Shown one piece after another: positions 23,369 through 33,526 of a stretch of DNA of 64,000 bases (positions are counted from its first letter, which is position 1; every line of letters starts with the position of its first letter). The DNA is from Pseudomonadota bacterium (GTDB taxonomy: Bacteria > Pseudomonadota > Alphaproteobacteria > Sphingomonadales > Sphingomonadaceae): the NCBI GenBank assembly GCA_023394965.1, contig JAEWZX010000042.1, positions 62,001 to 126,000 on the forward strand. The letters run 5' to 3'. The notes under the pieces were generated by a model. That model saw only the letters and a program-made list of their open reading frames with translations. It had not been told where the DNA came from and searched no databases. A program made the position numbers and the translations under genes.

Positions 23369-23520
23369 CGCAGATCCCCGACAAGGACGCGAAATGTCGG
23401 AAGATCGAGGCGCTTATCGCGAGCGGCCGGGGCGTCTGCGAAAGCTGCCGCGAGGTCGGGATATCCGAAAAGACCTTCTATCGCTGGCGCAAGGCGCGCG
23501 CCGAAAAGCAACACGGATAA
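23365..23520 (+). CDS. Small HTH protein (51 aa), transposase-OrfA-like
   Basis: It starts at GTG 23365, overlapping the TauE stop as GTGA. The helix-turn-helix VCESCREVGISEKTFYRW matches the N-terminal domain of IS3-type OrfA transposases, but there is no leucine zipper, no OrfB and no IS ends nearby. It is followed 4 bp later by cydA. It contains three Cys (C11, C25, C28), with a CxxC that could bind metal or sense sulfur. It may be a domesticated regulator or a fragment. Confidence 0.6.
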   Translation: MTQIPDKDAKCRKIEALIASGRGVCESCREVGISEKTFYRWRKARAEKQHG

Positions 23521-23524
23521 AGAC

Positions 23525-24968
<1,444 letters not shown>

Positions 24969-24979
<11 letters not shown>

Positions 24980-25976
24980 CGTGGACCTGACGACAATCTG
25001 GGCCTTTATCATCGCCTTCGCCGTCTTCGCCTATGTCGTGATGGACGGGTTCGACCTCGGCATCGGGATCCTCTTCCCAACCTTTGATGTCGGCCCGGAG
25101 CGTGACCGGGCAATGAACTCGATCGCACCTGTGTGGGACGGCAATGAGACGTGGCTAGTTCTGGGTGGAGGCGGCCTGTTCGCAGCCTTCCCGCTGGCCT
25201 ATGCGGTCATCCTACCTGCAACCTACCCGCTCATCATCGCCATGCTGCTGGGGCTGGTGTTTCGGGGGGTCGCGTTCGAGTATCGCTGGCGCGATCCGGG
25301 GCATCGTCGATACTGGGACGCGGCTTTCACCGGCGGCTCGCTGGTCGCGGCGATGGCGCAGGGCATGACGCTGGGTGCACTTCTCCAAGGCATCGAAGTC
25401 GTAGATCGATCCTATGCGGGAAGCTGGTTCGACTGGCTCACGCCTTACACACTTTTGACCGGCCTCGGCACGGTTGCTGGCTACGCTCTACTTGGCGCGA
25501 CCTGGCTGGTGTGGAAGCTGGACGGGGAGAGTCAGCATCACGCGCGCAAGTTGGGCAAGCGCGCGGCATGGGCAACGCTGGTGCTCATGGGCGGTGTCAG
25601 TCTCTATAATGTGTTCCTGAACGCCGAATATGCCGAGCGCTGGTTGACTGCGCCGGAGATCTACTTCGCCGCGCCGGTCCCGATCCTCACGGCGGTGATT
25701 GCCGTCATGCTGCTGAGAGCCCTTTCGGTGGACCGGCACAGCAAACCGTTCTGGCTGAGCCTTGCGTTGTTCTTCTTTGGCATGGCCGGACTCGGCGTCA
25801 CCATGTGGCCCTATGTCGTTCCTCCGGGCCTTACGATCTGGGACGCCGCCGCGCCCGAACGCAGCCAGATCTTCATGTTGGTCGGCGTTGCGATCACCAT
25901 GCCGCTCATCATCGCCTACACCGCCTGGGCCTACTGGGTGTTCCGCGGCAAGGTGGCGGACGAGGGATATCACTGA
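24969..25976 (+). CDS. cydB: Cytochrome bd-type quinol oxidase subunit II
   Basis: 335-aa polytopic partner of CydA: YVVMDGFDLGIGILFPTF, PVWDGNETWLVLGGGGLFAAF and GVTMWPYVVPPGLTIWDAAA. The ATG at 24969 overlaps the cydA end by 11 nt and has GAGGAGGGG upstream; a longer frame from 24843 reads through CydA and is not used. Confidence 0.95.
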
Positions 25977-26098
25977 TGGACGAGCCGCAGGATCGCCCGC
26001 TTTGGCAGCGGCTCGGTTGGATGTTCGTGATCTGGCTTGCGAGCATAACAGTGCTGGGTCTCGTAGCCTCGATCATCAGGTTCTGGCTGAAAGCGTAA
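25976..26098 (+). CDS. DUF2474 family small subunit of cytochrome bd (CydX-like)
   Basis: 40-aa single-membrane-helix peptide: RPLWQRLGWMFVIWLASI then a hydrophobic helix. DUF2474 peptides follow CIO-type cydAB genes and are thought to stabilise the oxidase. The ATG overlaps the cydB stop by 1 nt. Confidence 0.85.
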   Translation: MDEPQDRPLWQRLGWMFVIWLASITVLGLVASIIRFWLKA

Positions 26099-26122
26099 CT
26101 GACGTCATCCGCGCTCAAGAAA

Positions 26123-26142
26123 GTTATATGTAATTGTTAAGT
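26123..26142. promoter_or_regulatory. Possible second operator of the ArsR-type repressor
   Basis: GTTATATGTAATTGTTAAG resembles the right side of the operator region at 19099-19116 (GTTTATGTAAATGTAAG) and lies upstream of the second peroxiredoxin. The dyad is poor. Confidence 0.3.
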
Positions 26143-26292
26143 GAGGGAGGCACCATCAAACGGAAAAAGTGCCTTTTCAGCCTTTCGGTCCTGCCAGTTG
26201 GTTTATCACTTATTGCAATCGATAATTTGAATTGGGCAGCGTGTCTGGGTCTCTCTACAAAGGGTGCATCGACACGAAACAAGGAAATCGAA

Positions 26293-26922
26293 ATGAGCCT
26301 TCACATCGGTGACACCGCCCCCGACTTCACCGTCGACACCCAGAATGGCGAGATCAGCCTGCACGACTGGGCTGGCGATAGCTGGGTGTTCTTCTTCAGC
26401 CACCCGGCCGACTTCACCCCCGTCTGCACTACAGAGATGGGCCGCACCGCGCAGCTCGCCAGCGAGTTCGACAAGCGCAATGTGAAGCCACTTGGCCTCT
26501 CGACCGACACTGCCGAAGAACATGTTAAGTGGATCGAAGACGTCAACGACACCCAGAACACCAACCTCGTATTCCCGATCGTCGCTGATGCCGATCTCAA
26601 GATCGCGAAGCTTTATGACATGATCCATCCGGATCAGAGCGAGACGGCGGCTGTGCGGTCGGTATTCATCATCGATCCGGACAAGAAGATCCGGCTCACC
26701 ATGACGTATCCCATGAGCGTGGGACGAAACTTCGACGAAATCCTGCGCGCGATCGATGCGCTCCAGTTCAGCGACAAGCATGGCGTGGCAACGCCCGCTG
26801 ATTGGCGCGAAGGCAAGGATGCGATCATTCCACCGTCGGTTTCCGACGACGATGCGAAAGCCCGTTTCCCGCAGGGTTTCACCACGCTTCGTCCCTACCT
26901 CCGCACAGTGAAAATCGATTGA
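26293..26922 (+). CDS. Peroxiredoxin (Prx6/AhpC-TSA family)
   Basis: 209-aa thiol peroxidase with peroxidatic Cys45 in SHPADFTPVCTTEM and the C-terminal dimerisation domain (TYPMSVGRNFDEILRAIDAL). It is related to the protein at 18.4 kb. The start at 26293 has AAGGAAA 5 nt upstream. A 195-bp gap separates it from the cyd genes, so it probably has its own promoter, and it ends in its own terminator. Confidence 0.93.
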   Translation: MSLHIGDTAPDFTVDTQNGEISLHDWAGDSWVFFFSHPADFTPVCTTEMGRTAQLASEFDKRNVKPLGLSTDTAEEHVKWIEDVNDTQNTNLVFPIVADADLKIAKLYDMIHPDQSETAAVRSVFIIDPDKKIRLTMTYPMSVGRNFDEILRAIDALQFSDKHGVATPADWREGKDAIIPPSVSDDDAKARFPQGFTTLRPYLRTVKID

Positions 26923-26947
26923 GCGTCCGCCCTCATCGAATCTTTTG

Positions 26948-26982
26948 AAAGCGGGATCGGTTCGCGCCGGTCCCGCTTTTTC
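26948..26982 (+). terminator. Rho-independent terminator after the peroxiredoxin gene
   Basis: AAAGCGGGA...TCCCGCTTTTT, with additional CGG/CCG pairing inside the stem, followed by a T-run. Confidence 0.8.
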
Positions 26983-26999
26983 CATATAAAGGAGGCACT

Positions 27000-28352
27000 A
27001 TGCTGCTCGAAAAGATCAAGACCCCCGGCCTGGCCCACCTGTCCTACCTGATTGGTTCGAGCGGGAAGGCGGCCGTCATCGATCCCCGCCGCGACTGCGA
27101 ATGCTATGTCGAAATGGCACGCGCCGAGGGGCTGGAGATTACCCATATCTTCGAAACCCATCGCAACGAGGATTTGGTTTCGGGGGCGCCCATCCTGAGG
27201 GACCTGACCGGCGCGCGCGTCCTGCACGGCCCCAATCCTGCCGGCACAGTCGAATACGCTGAGACTGCGCGAGAAGGTGATGAGTTCGAGATCGGGCAGC
27301 TTAAAATTCAGGTGCTGGAAACGCCGGGGCACACGGATGATCATCTTGCTTTCGTTCTTCACGACACTGCTTATCCCGATGGGCCAGTCGGCGTGTTCAC
27401 AGGAGACGCTCTGTTCGTCGGCGACGTCGGTCGCACGGACTTCTATCCCCATCGCAAGCGCGAGGTCGCAGGTCTTCTGTACGATTCCCTCCAGAAGATC
27501 CTCGATCTTGGCGATCAGGTCATCCTCTATCCGGCACATGGAGCGGGGTCTGTTTGCGGGTCTAGAATGGCGGAACGCGAGTTCTCGACCCTCGGCCATG
27601 AACGCGCGAACAATCCGCGCCTTCAGTTCGCAAGCCGCGATGCCTTCATCAACTTCAAGGTGGAGGAAAACCACTACCAGCCGCCCTATTTCCGGCTAAT
27701 GGAGCGCCTCAATCTGGAGGGCGGCGAAGCTGCGCCTCGTGTGATGCGACCCAAGCGCCTAACGCTGTCCGAATTGAGCGACATCAATGTCGACCACCTG
27801 GTGGATGTGCGCGAGCCGCTTGCTTTTGCGTCCGGCCATCTGCCAGGTTCCATGAACCTGCCAGTTGGCATGATCTCGTCATTCGCAGGATGGTTCATCC
27901 GCGAAAGCGAGAGTGTCGCTCTCATCGCTTCCGATGAAAACCAGCTCGAAGTTGCCATGACGCATCTCGTGCGGATCGCGCTCGACAATATCCAAGGTGG
28001 CTATGTCGGCGTCGTGCCTGCCGCTGCGCAGGGCAAGGCAATGCGGACTATCCCGATGCTCGGAACCGAGGAAGTCGAGCGCCGCCTGGAAGGAGGCAAA
28101 GATGGCTGGACGCTGCTTGACGTCAGGGATGCGGACGAACGCGCGCAAAACGCGATCGAGGGTTCCGAGCATATCTACGTGGGCGAACTGAACGAGCGTT
28201 ATCACGACCTCGATCCGGCACAGCGTTACACGCTGATGTGTGCAAGCGGAATGCGCGCCACGGTGGCTGCCGGCTGGTTGGCGAGCCGCGGCTTCGACCA
28301 GCTGGACATATATCTCGGCTCGATGGGTGCGTGGGAGGCGGCCCATGACTAA
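27000..28352 (+). CDS. MBL-fold hydrolase with two rhodanese domains
   Basis: 450-aa cytosolic protein. N-terminal MBL domain (about 1-250) has a variant metal motif FETHRNEDLVSG in place of THxHxDH, with ETPGHTDDHLAF and FTGDALFVGDVGRTD. The first rhodanese domain (about 258-355) lacks a catalytic Cys. The second (about 360-450) has Cys414 in LMCASGMRATVA. Such proteins are linked to persulfide oxidation and sulfur transfer, and some convert persulfide to sulfite and thiosulfate. GGAGG lies upstream of the ATG. Confidence 0.9.
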   Translation: MLLEKIKTPGLAHLSYLIGSSGKAAVIDPRRDCECYVEMARAEGLEITHIFETHRNEDLVSGAPILRDLTGARVLHGPNPAGTVEYAETAREGDEFEIGQLKIQVLETPGHTDDHLAFVLHDTAYPDGPVGVFTGDALFVGDVGRTDFYPHRKREVAGLLYDSLQKILDLGDQVILYPAHGAGSVCGSRMAEREFSTLGHERANNPRLQFASRDAFINFKVEENHYQPPYFRLMERLNLEGGEAAPRVMRPKRLTLSELSDINVDHLVDVREPLAFASGHLPGSMNLPVGMISSFAGWFIRESESVALIASDENQLEVAMTHLVRIALDNIQGGYVGVVPAAAQGKAMRTIPMLGTEEVERRLEGGKDGWTLLDVRDADERAQNAIEGSEHIYVGELNERYHDLDPAQRYTLMCASGMRATVAAGWLASRGFDQLDIYLGSMGAWEAAHD

Positions 28353-28965
28353 ACCGGATCAAGCGGCATTCTGGGATGAGCGCTACGCACCGGAGGAGTA
28401 TCTGTTCGGAACGAGGCCAAACGCGTTTCTTGCCCAAGAAGCCAATCGGCTCGCGCCCGCATCGAAGGTTTTGGCGATCGCCGATGGTGAGGGGCGAAAC
28501 AGCGTTTTCCTTGCGCAGAAAGGACACAGCGTCGTCGCAACCGACATATCGCAAGTAGCAGTCGACAAGGCGCGCCGCTTGGCCAAGAAACGCCGCGTCG
28601 ATGTCGACTTCAGGCTGGTAGACCTGACCGATTGGGACTGGCCGGAGGAGGCCTTTGATGCGGTAATCGCGATCTTCATCCAGTTTGCCGGACCCCGTTT
28701 GCGGAACAGGATGTTCGACAATCTACGCCGCTCCCTCAAACCGGGTGGTACCTTGCTTCTCGAAGGCTATCGCGAGGAACAACTGGGCTATGGCACAGGA
28801 GGGCCGCAGGCTATCGAAAATCTATATTCCGAAGAGCTCCTGTATGTGGCATTCTCCGATTGGGACATCGAACTTTTGGCCTCCTACGATGCCGAGATCG
28901 AAGAGGGCACCGGCCACTCCGGCAAATCGGCCCTTATCGATCTCGTTGCACGGAAACCTGTCTGA
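28345..28965 (+). CDS. Class I SAM-dependent methyltransferase
   Basis: 206-aa methyltransferase: FWDERYAPEEYLFGTRPN, SAM-binding VLAIADGEGRNSVFLA, acidic residue ATDISQVAVDKA and FIQFAGP motif IV region. It resembles TehB or thiol-methyltransferase-type enzymes. It overlaps the MBL-rhodanese stop by 8 nt, so it may methylate a sulfur compound such as sulfide; the substrate is unknown. Confidence 0.88.
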   Translation: MTKPDQAAFWDERYAPEEYLFGTRPNAFLAQEANRLAPASKVLAIADGEGRNSVFLAQKGHSVVATDISQVAVDKARRLAKKRRVDVDFRLVDLTDWDWPEEAFDAVIAIFIQFAGPRLRNRMFDNLRRSLKPGGTLLLEGYREEQLGYGTGGPQAIENLYSEELLYVAFSDWDIELLASYDAEIEEGTGHSGKSALIDLVARKPV

Positions 28966-28985
28966 GAAGGAGGCATTCGGGCCCG

Positions 28986-29426
28986 TTATTTTGGTTGTTG
29001 CAAAGCCGCAACGTCTCGCTCGAAGATCGCTTCACAATTCAAGAAGCGCCCGACCAGACGCAGCTCACCGAACAGGTCGATGAACCTTTCCGAGACCTGG
29101 CCAAGCCAGTGCCGTGCCCTTGCCGTTCGTGGGTTGTAGAAATCGGCCTCCCAGTATCGGGCATCTTCCCGCTCGACGAGCCAGATCGCGGCGAGCCCGC
29201 AATAGAATGATATGCCGCAATCGGCGAAGGCGTGACGCAGGAGGATGCGGTCCTCGCGGCCGACCCAACCGTCCAAGCGCTGAAAGGAAGGAAAAACCGC
29301 CTTCGCGGTATCGATGACCTCGTCGACGAGGCACTCTCAGGCCCAGTCGACATCTTCGTCTTCGCCATCATCAAGCAGATGAAAGGCCACTACGGAGCCG
29401 GATGGATAGCTGACAGAACGTCCCAT
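28986..29426 (-). pseudogene. Hypothetical plasmid-type protein interrupted by in-frame TGA
   Basis: The frame starts at ATG 29426 (MGRSVSYPSGSVVAFHLL) after AGGGG, 14 bp downstream of the ArdC stop. It runs 146 codons, but codon 30 (29337-29339) is TGA in DVDWA-TGA-ECLVDEV. The remaining frame is intact and protein-like (WVGREDRILLRHAFADCGIS, WLVEREDARYW). An internal ATG at 29276 could give a 96-aa product. No function known; it appears to be part of the ArdC operon. A nonsense mutation of Trp (TGG) is the simplest reading. Confidence 0.65.
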
Positions 29427-29440
29427 CTCCGGTCCCCTGC

Positions 29441-30370
29441 TCAAGCCGCATCAGCGAGTTCGATGTCGTCCTCGCCTTCACATGATTGGCATCCACCCAG
29501 TTCGAGAAGCAGGCTCGCTGCTTCCTCGGCCTTGGCCGCAGCAGTGAGGATCGCGCGCTCGTCCGATTTGAGGATCTTGAGCCAGGATGCGATGTAGCTG
29601 GCGTGATGGTCGAGGTGGGTGACCGGAAGACCCAGTTCCGCCCCAAGAATGGCCGAGGACAATTCGGCGATCAGTTCTTCGGCAGCATAGGCGTCGCTGC
29701 CGAAGCGGTTCTTGAGATCGCGGTCAAGCCGCGAAGAATGGCCCGTCCAGTGCGACAGCTCGTGCGCGAGTGTCGCATAGTAGTGGTCATAGGCTTCGAA
29801 TAGTTCGGCGGGCGGCATGGTGACCCGGTCGCGCAGCGGCTCGTAATAGGCCTGCACGCCATGGTGGCGAAGGTCTGCGCCAATATGGGCAAAGAAGGCA
29901 TCGAGCCGGTCTTCGCGTCCTTCGGGCTCAAGTGCGGCAACCAGCGGTTTGGGATGGTAAAATGCAGGGAGGCCATCGCACTGGTCAGCGTTGAACACGG
30001 CATAGGCCTTGAGCACGCGCCGGTTCTCGATGTCTGCTTCGCCTTCGGCGTTCTCGACCTCTTTGGTGTAGCTCTTGTAGAAGATCGCGATGGTCGACTT
30101 CTCGCCTTTGCGGACCTGACCACCGAGCGCCTGACATTGGCGATAGGTCATCCAGTAAGGCGAGGTATAGCCGCAGCCATCGGCCACCATCCACAACCAG
30201 AATGTGTTCATGCCGCGGTAGGGGGTCCCGCAGCTCCGCAAGGGTCGCGAGACCGGCACACCGCGCCACGGCTTGACCCAAGGCTTGGTGCCTTGCTCAA
30301 GCTTTTCGATAATGGCAGCGGTGATGCGCGCGGCCGGCGAGGTCGATGCAGTGCGGCGGAATCTGGTCAT
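29441..30370 (-). CDS. ardC: ArdC-like antirestriction / zincin-like metallopeptidase-domain protein
   Basis: 309-aa protein. The N-terminal ssDNA-binding region (ArdC_N; WVKPWRGVP, RGMNTFWLW, KGEKSTIAIFY) is followed by a zincin-like domain with LAHELSHWTGH and a downstream Glu (YAAEELIAELSSA). ArdC proteins protect incoming plasmid DNA against host restriction. The ATG at 30370 has AGGAG 7 nt upstream and is preferred over 30400. The Shine-Dalgarno lies in a strong hairpin. Part of a mobile-element backbone with ParB and the strawberry-notch helicase. Confidence 0.88.
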   Translation of the reverse strand: MTRFRRTASTSPAARITAAIIEKLEQGTKPWVKPWRGVPVSRPLRSCGTPYRGMNTFWLWMVADGCGYTSPYWMTYRQCQALGGQVRKGEKSTIAIFYKSYTKEVENAEGEADIENRRVLKAYAVFNADQCDGLPAFYHPKPLVAALEPEGREDRLDAFFAHIGADLRHHGVQAYYEPLRDRVTMPPAELFEAYDHYYATLAHELSHWTGHSSRLDRDLKNRFGSDAYAAEELIAELSSAILGAELGLPVTHLDHHASYIASWLKILKSDERAILTAAAKAEEAASLLLELGGCQSCEGEDDIELADAA

Positions 30371-30480
30371 GGGAATTCTCCTGATCGCCGGGACAGACAT
30401 GCCCCGGCTCAGGAAGTGCTAAAGCTGCCTCTCCTCTCTCCCTCCTGCGCGCCACCTATTCAGGTGTCGGAGATTTTCCG
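30371..30480 (-). promoter_or_regulatory. ArdC leader with Shine-Dalgarno-sequestering hairpin
   Basis: On the minus strand TCCTGA (30409-30414) and GCCGGG (30403-30408) pair with CCCGGC (30387-30392) and TCAGGA (30379-30384), the latter containing the Shine-Dalgarno of ardC. A purine-rich tract (GGAGGGAGAGAGGAGAGG) precedes it, as in leaders of other backbone genes. It may limit translation; no ligand or protein is known. The rest of this 419-bp gap holds no recognisable gene. Confidence 0.5.
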
Positions 30481-30698
30481 TGGGTCGTGGATCGTACGGC
30501 AAGCGATGACAATAGGACGGCATCTTTTAGAAATGACCAACATCGGACCATTCCGACATCGGCGACGTGCATGCTCGCTAGGCCAGGCAAAATTCAAAGC
30601 AAATCAAGACGGACGAACTGGATGCGCGATCATCGACCGCGTCGCCATACGCAGTTTCAGCGTGAAGCCCGGCGGCTGCGCTGGCAGTGCTGGCATAA

Positions 30699-30715
30699 CC
30701 TAAGCCTGCCTTAAG
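30699..30715 (+). promoter_or_regulatory. PmrA-like direct repeat (site e)
   Basis: CCTAAG-CCTGC-CTTAAG, 75 bp upstream of the L,D-transpeptidase start and 14-29 kb from the other four copies. Confidence 0.6.
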
Positions 30716-30789
30716 CTACCCGGCTAGTTGGGTTCGATTCGGTCTGCAATTCGAGACCGGCGAAGTGTTGAGGCTAAAGGAGAGAGCCA

Positions 30790-31365
30790 ATGAGGTCCTA
30801 CGTCATTCTGGTCGCTGGCGTGATAACGACAATCGGTTCTTCCGTCAGCGAGACGCAAGCCGCTCCCCAAGAGATGGAGAGACGTGTCGGAAACAAAAAC
30901 GGAGAGTTCACGGTTCAACGCATTCTCGATATTCCCAGTCCGATCCGCTACGGTGATTGGTATTGGGATGAGGAGGGCGTGCCGGAAGGTGAGCTAACGG
31001 TGACAGTCGATCTACAGGCACGAGTCATGTCGGTCTGGCGGGGCGGTTATGAAATTGGGGCCACAGCCGTGCTGCTCGGGACCGAGGATCATCCAACCCC
31101 AACCGGGGTGTTTCCAATTTTGACCAAAGAGCGGCACAACACTTCGAGCATTTACGATGACGCCCCTATGCCGTGGACCCTTCGCCTGACTTGGGACGGC
31201 ATTGCCATCCACGGCGGTTCCGAGATCGAAAACGGCTACGCAAGCCATGGCTGCGTTGCGGCACCTGACCCTTTCATGGATAAACTCTTCGCAACGGCAG
31301 GAAAGGGCGACAAAGTCATCATAACGGACGGAAGATTCATCGGACTTGGTGAAAGCGTACGCTAG
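30790..31365 (+). CDS. Exported L,D-transpeptidase (YkuD domain)
   Basis: 191-aa protein with a signal peptide (YVILVAGVITTIGSSVSETQA) and a YkuD catalytic domain: VMSVWRGGYEIG, HPTPTGVFPI and catalytic IHGG then NGYASHGCVAAP, with His and Cys. It cross-links peptidoglycan or attaches lipoproteins in the periplasm. Shine-Dalgarno AAGGAGAG lies 9 nt upstream. A PmrA-like box precedes it, so it appears to belong to the regulon of the 1-15 kb module. Cell-wall genes are usual targets of PmrA-type systems. Confidence 0.9.
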   Translation: MRSYVILVAGVITTIGSSVSETQAAPQEMERRVGNKNGEFTVQRILDIPSPIRYGDWYWDEEGVPEGELTVTVDLQARVMSVWRGGYEIGATAVLLGTEDHPTPTGVFPILTKERHNTSSIYDDAPMPWTLRLTWDGIAIHGGSEIENGYASHGCVAAPDPFMDKLFATAGKGDKVIITDGRFIGLGESVR

Positions 31366-31470
31366 CTTTGCCAAGATGATCGTAGCCGCAATTGGCAGGG
31401 TATTGGCAAAAACTCCAGTAGAGCAGCTCCAGGCCAGCGAGCGAGAGTGCTCAATTCAAAACATGACGGG

Positions 31471-31503
31471 AAAAAGCGGCCCGTCCCGATAGGGACGGAC
31501 CGC
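31471..31503 (-). terminator. Rho-independent terminator of parB
   Basis: On the minus strand GCGG-T-CCGTCCC-TATC-GGGACGG-G-CCGC followed by TTTTT, 32 bp after the parB stop. Confidence 0.85.
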
Positions 31504-31534
31504 CCGCCGAGTGACCTGGACCTGTCAGGAGGGG

Positions 31535-33526
31535 TCAGGCAGCCTGCTCGGCAATCTCACCAGTCGCATCGTCGCTGACCGTTTCGTCAGCTTCGTCATC
31601 AATCCACGCAGCTTCTTCGAGATCGGCTGGAACATCGGCATCAGTGAACCGCATGATCGAAGGAACCCAGGCCTGCGCCCGTTCCTTGACCTCGGCCTCG
31701 CCGATGAAGTTGCCCGAGAAGATGCGTTCGGCAGCGCTCGCCAGTTCGGCCTTCTTCGATGCGGCATAGCGACTGACCAGTTCGGGACCACCAGCAGCGT
31801 CGAGCGCTTCGAGCGTGCGAGCCTTGGCCACGCGGTCGAAGTAGTTCGCCGCCGTAGGACGCCACCAATGCGCGGTCTCGATTTCAAGGAGCGAGCCGAG
31901 CGCTTCGTGCAGCGGCACCGAGCGCTCGCCTTCGCAGGCGAGGCTCGCGATAAGCGTGCGCGAGATAACATGGCCAAGCCAAGCCGAGCGCGCCTCATCG
32001 GAAAGCGCCCGGAACCTTGCAAACCGCTCCACGTCGCTTGTCCCAGCACGCCAGCTTTCATCGAGCGACCCCGCGAACTCGGCCAGGGCAGCGCTCGCCG
32101 GCGCATCCTTGGCTTCGAACCCGGTAACCGGGCCAGAAGCGACAGAGCCAGACAGCGTCGACGCTTTTTTGGCGCGCCAGTCGTGCCCATCGGAATCGGC
32201 GAGCGTGAAGACCATGAAGTCGAGGGCAAGCGCCGGATCGTTGGCGAGATGGATCGCGAGGATGTCGCGGCGCTGCATCGCGAGCTCGTCGAGCAGGCGC
32301 TGCGAGAGAGAACTTCCTTTGAGCTTTGCCGCTCCACTTTCCTCGATTGCCTCGACAACGCCTTCGTCAGCGATGACTTCGGTCTCGGTGTAGAACTGTG
32401 GGACCAAGGTCGGCTCGCCATTGCGCGAGAGGACGAGGAAGGCGCCGGCCTCCGGTTTCAGCTCGTCGGCGAGTACCGGCGGCCGGTCATTGAGAGCGCG
32501 CATGGCGCGATCGATGACGACGAGTTCCTGCTCGGCCTTGGCGACCTCGTCCTCGTCGCTATCCTCGTCTTCGAGCACGGCGGCGACGCGGTCGTAGTCG
32601 GCCTCGAGCTCGCCAAGTTCCTTCGCTTCCTGCTCGGTCATTGGCGCAGGCTCGCAGGGCAAGCGACCGAGATTTTCAACAAGGTCGTGGCTGACATAGT
32701 TGCCAAGGGTCGGCCGAACCCAGGCAAGGCCATATTCCATCGCGACCTTCTCTGCCGCTTCTGCCATTGCCTTGTGCGCGAGGTCTTCGAGCAGCGCGAC
32801 ATCGATCCAACTCTCGCTGGCATCATCGTCGAACAGTTCGCGCTCGATCCGGCCACCTGCAGCGAGGTAGGCATCGCGTCCGACGAGGACAGCGCGTGGA
32901 TCCGAACCGCGTACTGTGGCATCGAGGACCATACGGCGAATCGTGTCGGGCGTGATCTGGTACCAGGCGTCCTGCAGCTCGGCATAGACATGCGCCTGGC
33001 GCTCCACGTCGGAGATCGCGCCGTAGGCCTTGGCCATGTCGAGCGTGATCGTGCCTTCGGCGAGTGCTTCGAAGACGCAAGGCGCGAGACTTGCCAAACG
33101 CAGGCGCCCTTCGACGAACCGGACGGTGAGGCCGAAGCGGCGCGCCACGTCTTCGGTGGTAGCCCCCGCCTCGATGATGGCAGCAAACGCCTGCGCCTCG
33201 TCGGCCGGGTTCATCGCGAGACGCTGGAAGTTCTCGGCAAGGCTGGCTTCGCGCACTTCGCTTTCCTCGCCTTCGATGACGAGGCAGGTGACCTCGTGGT
33301 TTTCGGACAAGGTGCCCTCGTCGGCCAGCGCCTGCAGCGCGGCGAGCCGACGACCGCCGGCCTCGACCTCGAACTTGCCGCGCTTTCCTTTGCGAACGAC
33401 GAGGTTCTGCAGCAGACCGCGCGCAGCAATGTCTGCCCGCAGCTGGAGGTCGGCGAGCACGTCGCTCGACTTGCGAACGTTGCGCGGGCTCGCAGCGAGC
33501 TTCTTCAAGGGGATCGACTGGATCAT
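31535..33526 (-). CDS. ParB/RepB/Spo0J family partition-type protein
   Basis: 663-aa protein. The N-terminal ParB/Srx domain (MIQSIPLKKLAASPRNVRKS, VEAGGRRLAALQAL, RREAS-like REASLAENFQRLAMNP) is followed by the HTH (TEDVARRFGLTVRFVEGRLRLA) and a long acidic C-terminal region with coiled character. The ATG at 33526 has CAGGAG 8 nt upstream; the longer frame from 33607 covers the leader. No ParA lies nearby, so it may act as a plasmid regulator rather than in partition. Typical of sphingomonad mobile backbones. Confidence 0.9.
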   Translation of the reverse strand: MIQSIPLKKLAASPRNVRKSSDVLADLQLRADIAARGLLQNLVVRKGKRGKFEVEAGGRRLAALQALADEGTLSENHEVTCLVIEGEESEVREASLAENFQRLAMNPADEAQAFAAIIEAGATTEDVARRFGLTVRFVEGRLRLASLAPCVFEALAEGTITLDMAKAYGAISDVERQAHVYAELQDAWYQITPDTIRRMVLDATVRGSDPRAVLVGRDAYLAAGGRIERELFDDDASESWIDVALLEDLAHKAMAEAAEKVAMEYGLAWVRPTLGNYVSHDLVENLGRLPCEPAPMTEQEAKELGELEADYDRVAAVLEDEDSDEDEVAKAEQELVVIDRAMRALNDRPPVLADELKPEAGAFLVLSRNGEPTLVPQFYTETEVIADEGVVEAIEESGAAKLKGSSLSQRLLDELAMQRRDILAIHLANDPALALDFMVFTLADSDGHDWRAKKASTLSGSVASGPVTGFEAKDAPASAALAEFAGSLDESWRAGTSDVERFARFRALSDEARSAWLGHVISRTLIASLACEGERSVPLHEALGSLLEIETAHWWRPTAANYFDRVAKARTLEALDAAGGPELVSRYAASKKAELASAAERIFSGNFIGEAEVKERAQAWVPSIMRFTDADVPADLEEAAWIDDEADETVSDDATGEIAEQAA

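Noticed and set aside
22450..23520. 356-codon frame overlapping sqr and tauE
   Set aside because: Shadow of two well-defined genes. Only its last 51 codons, from the GTG at 23365, look real.
29337..29339. TGA as a selenocysteine codon
   Set aside because: No stem-loop of bacterial SECIS type was evident directly after the codon, and the surrounding sequence has no redox context; a Trp nonsense mutation is simpler.
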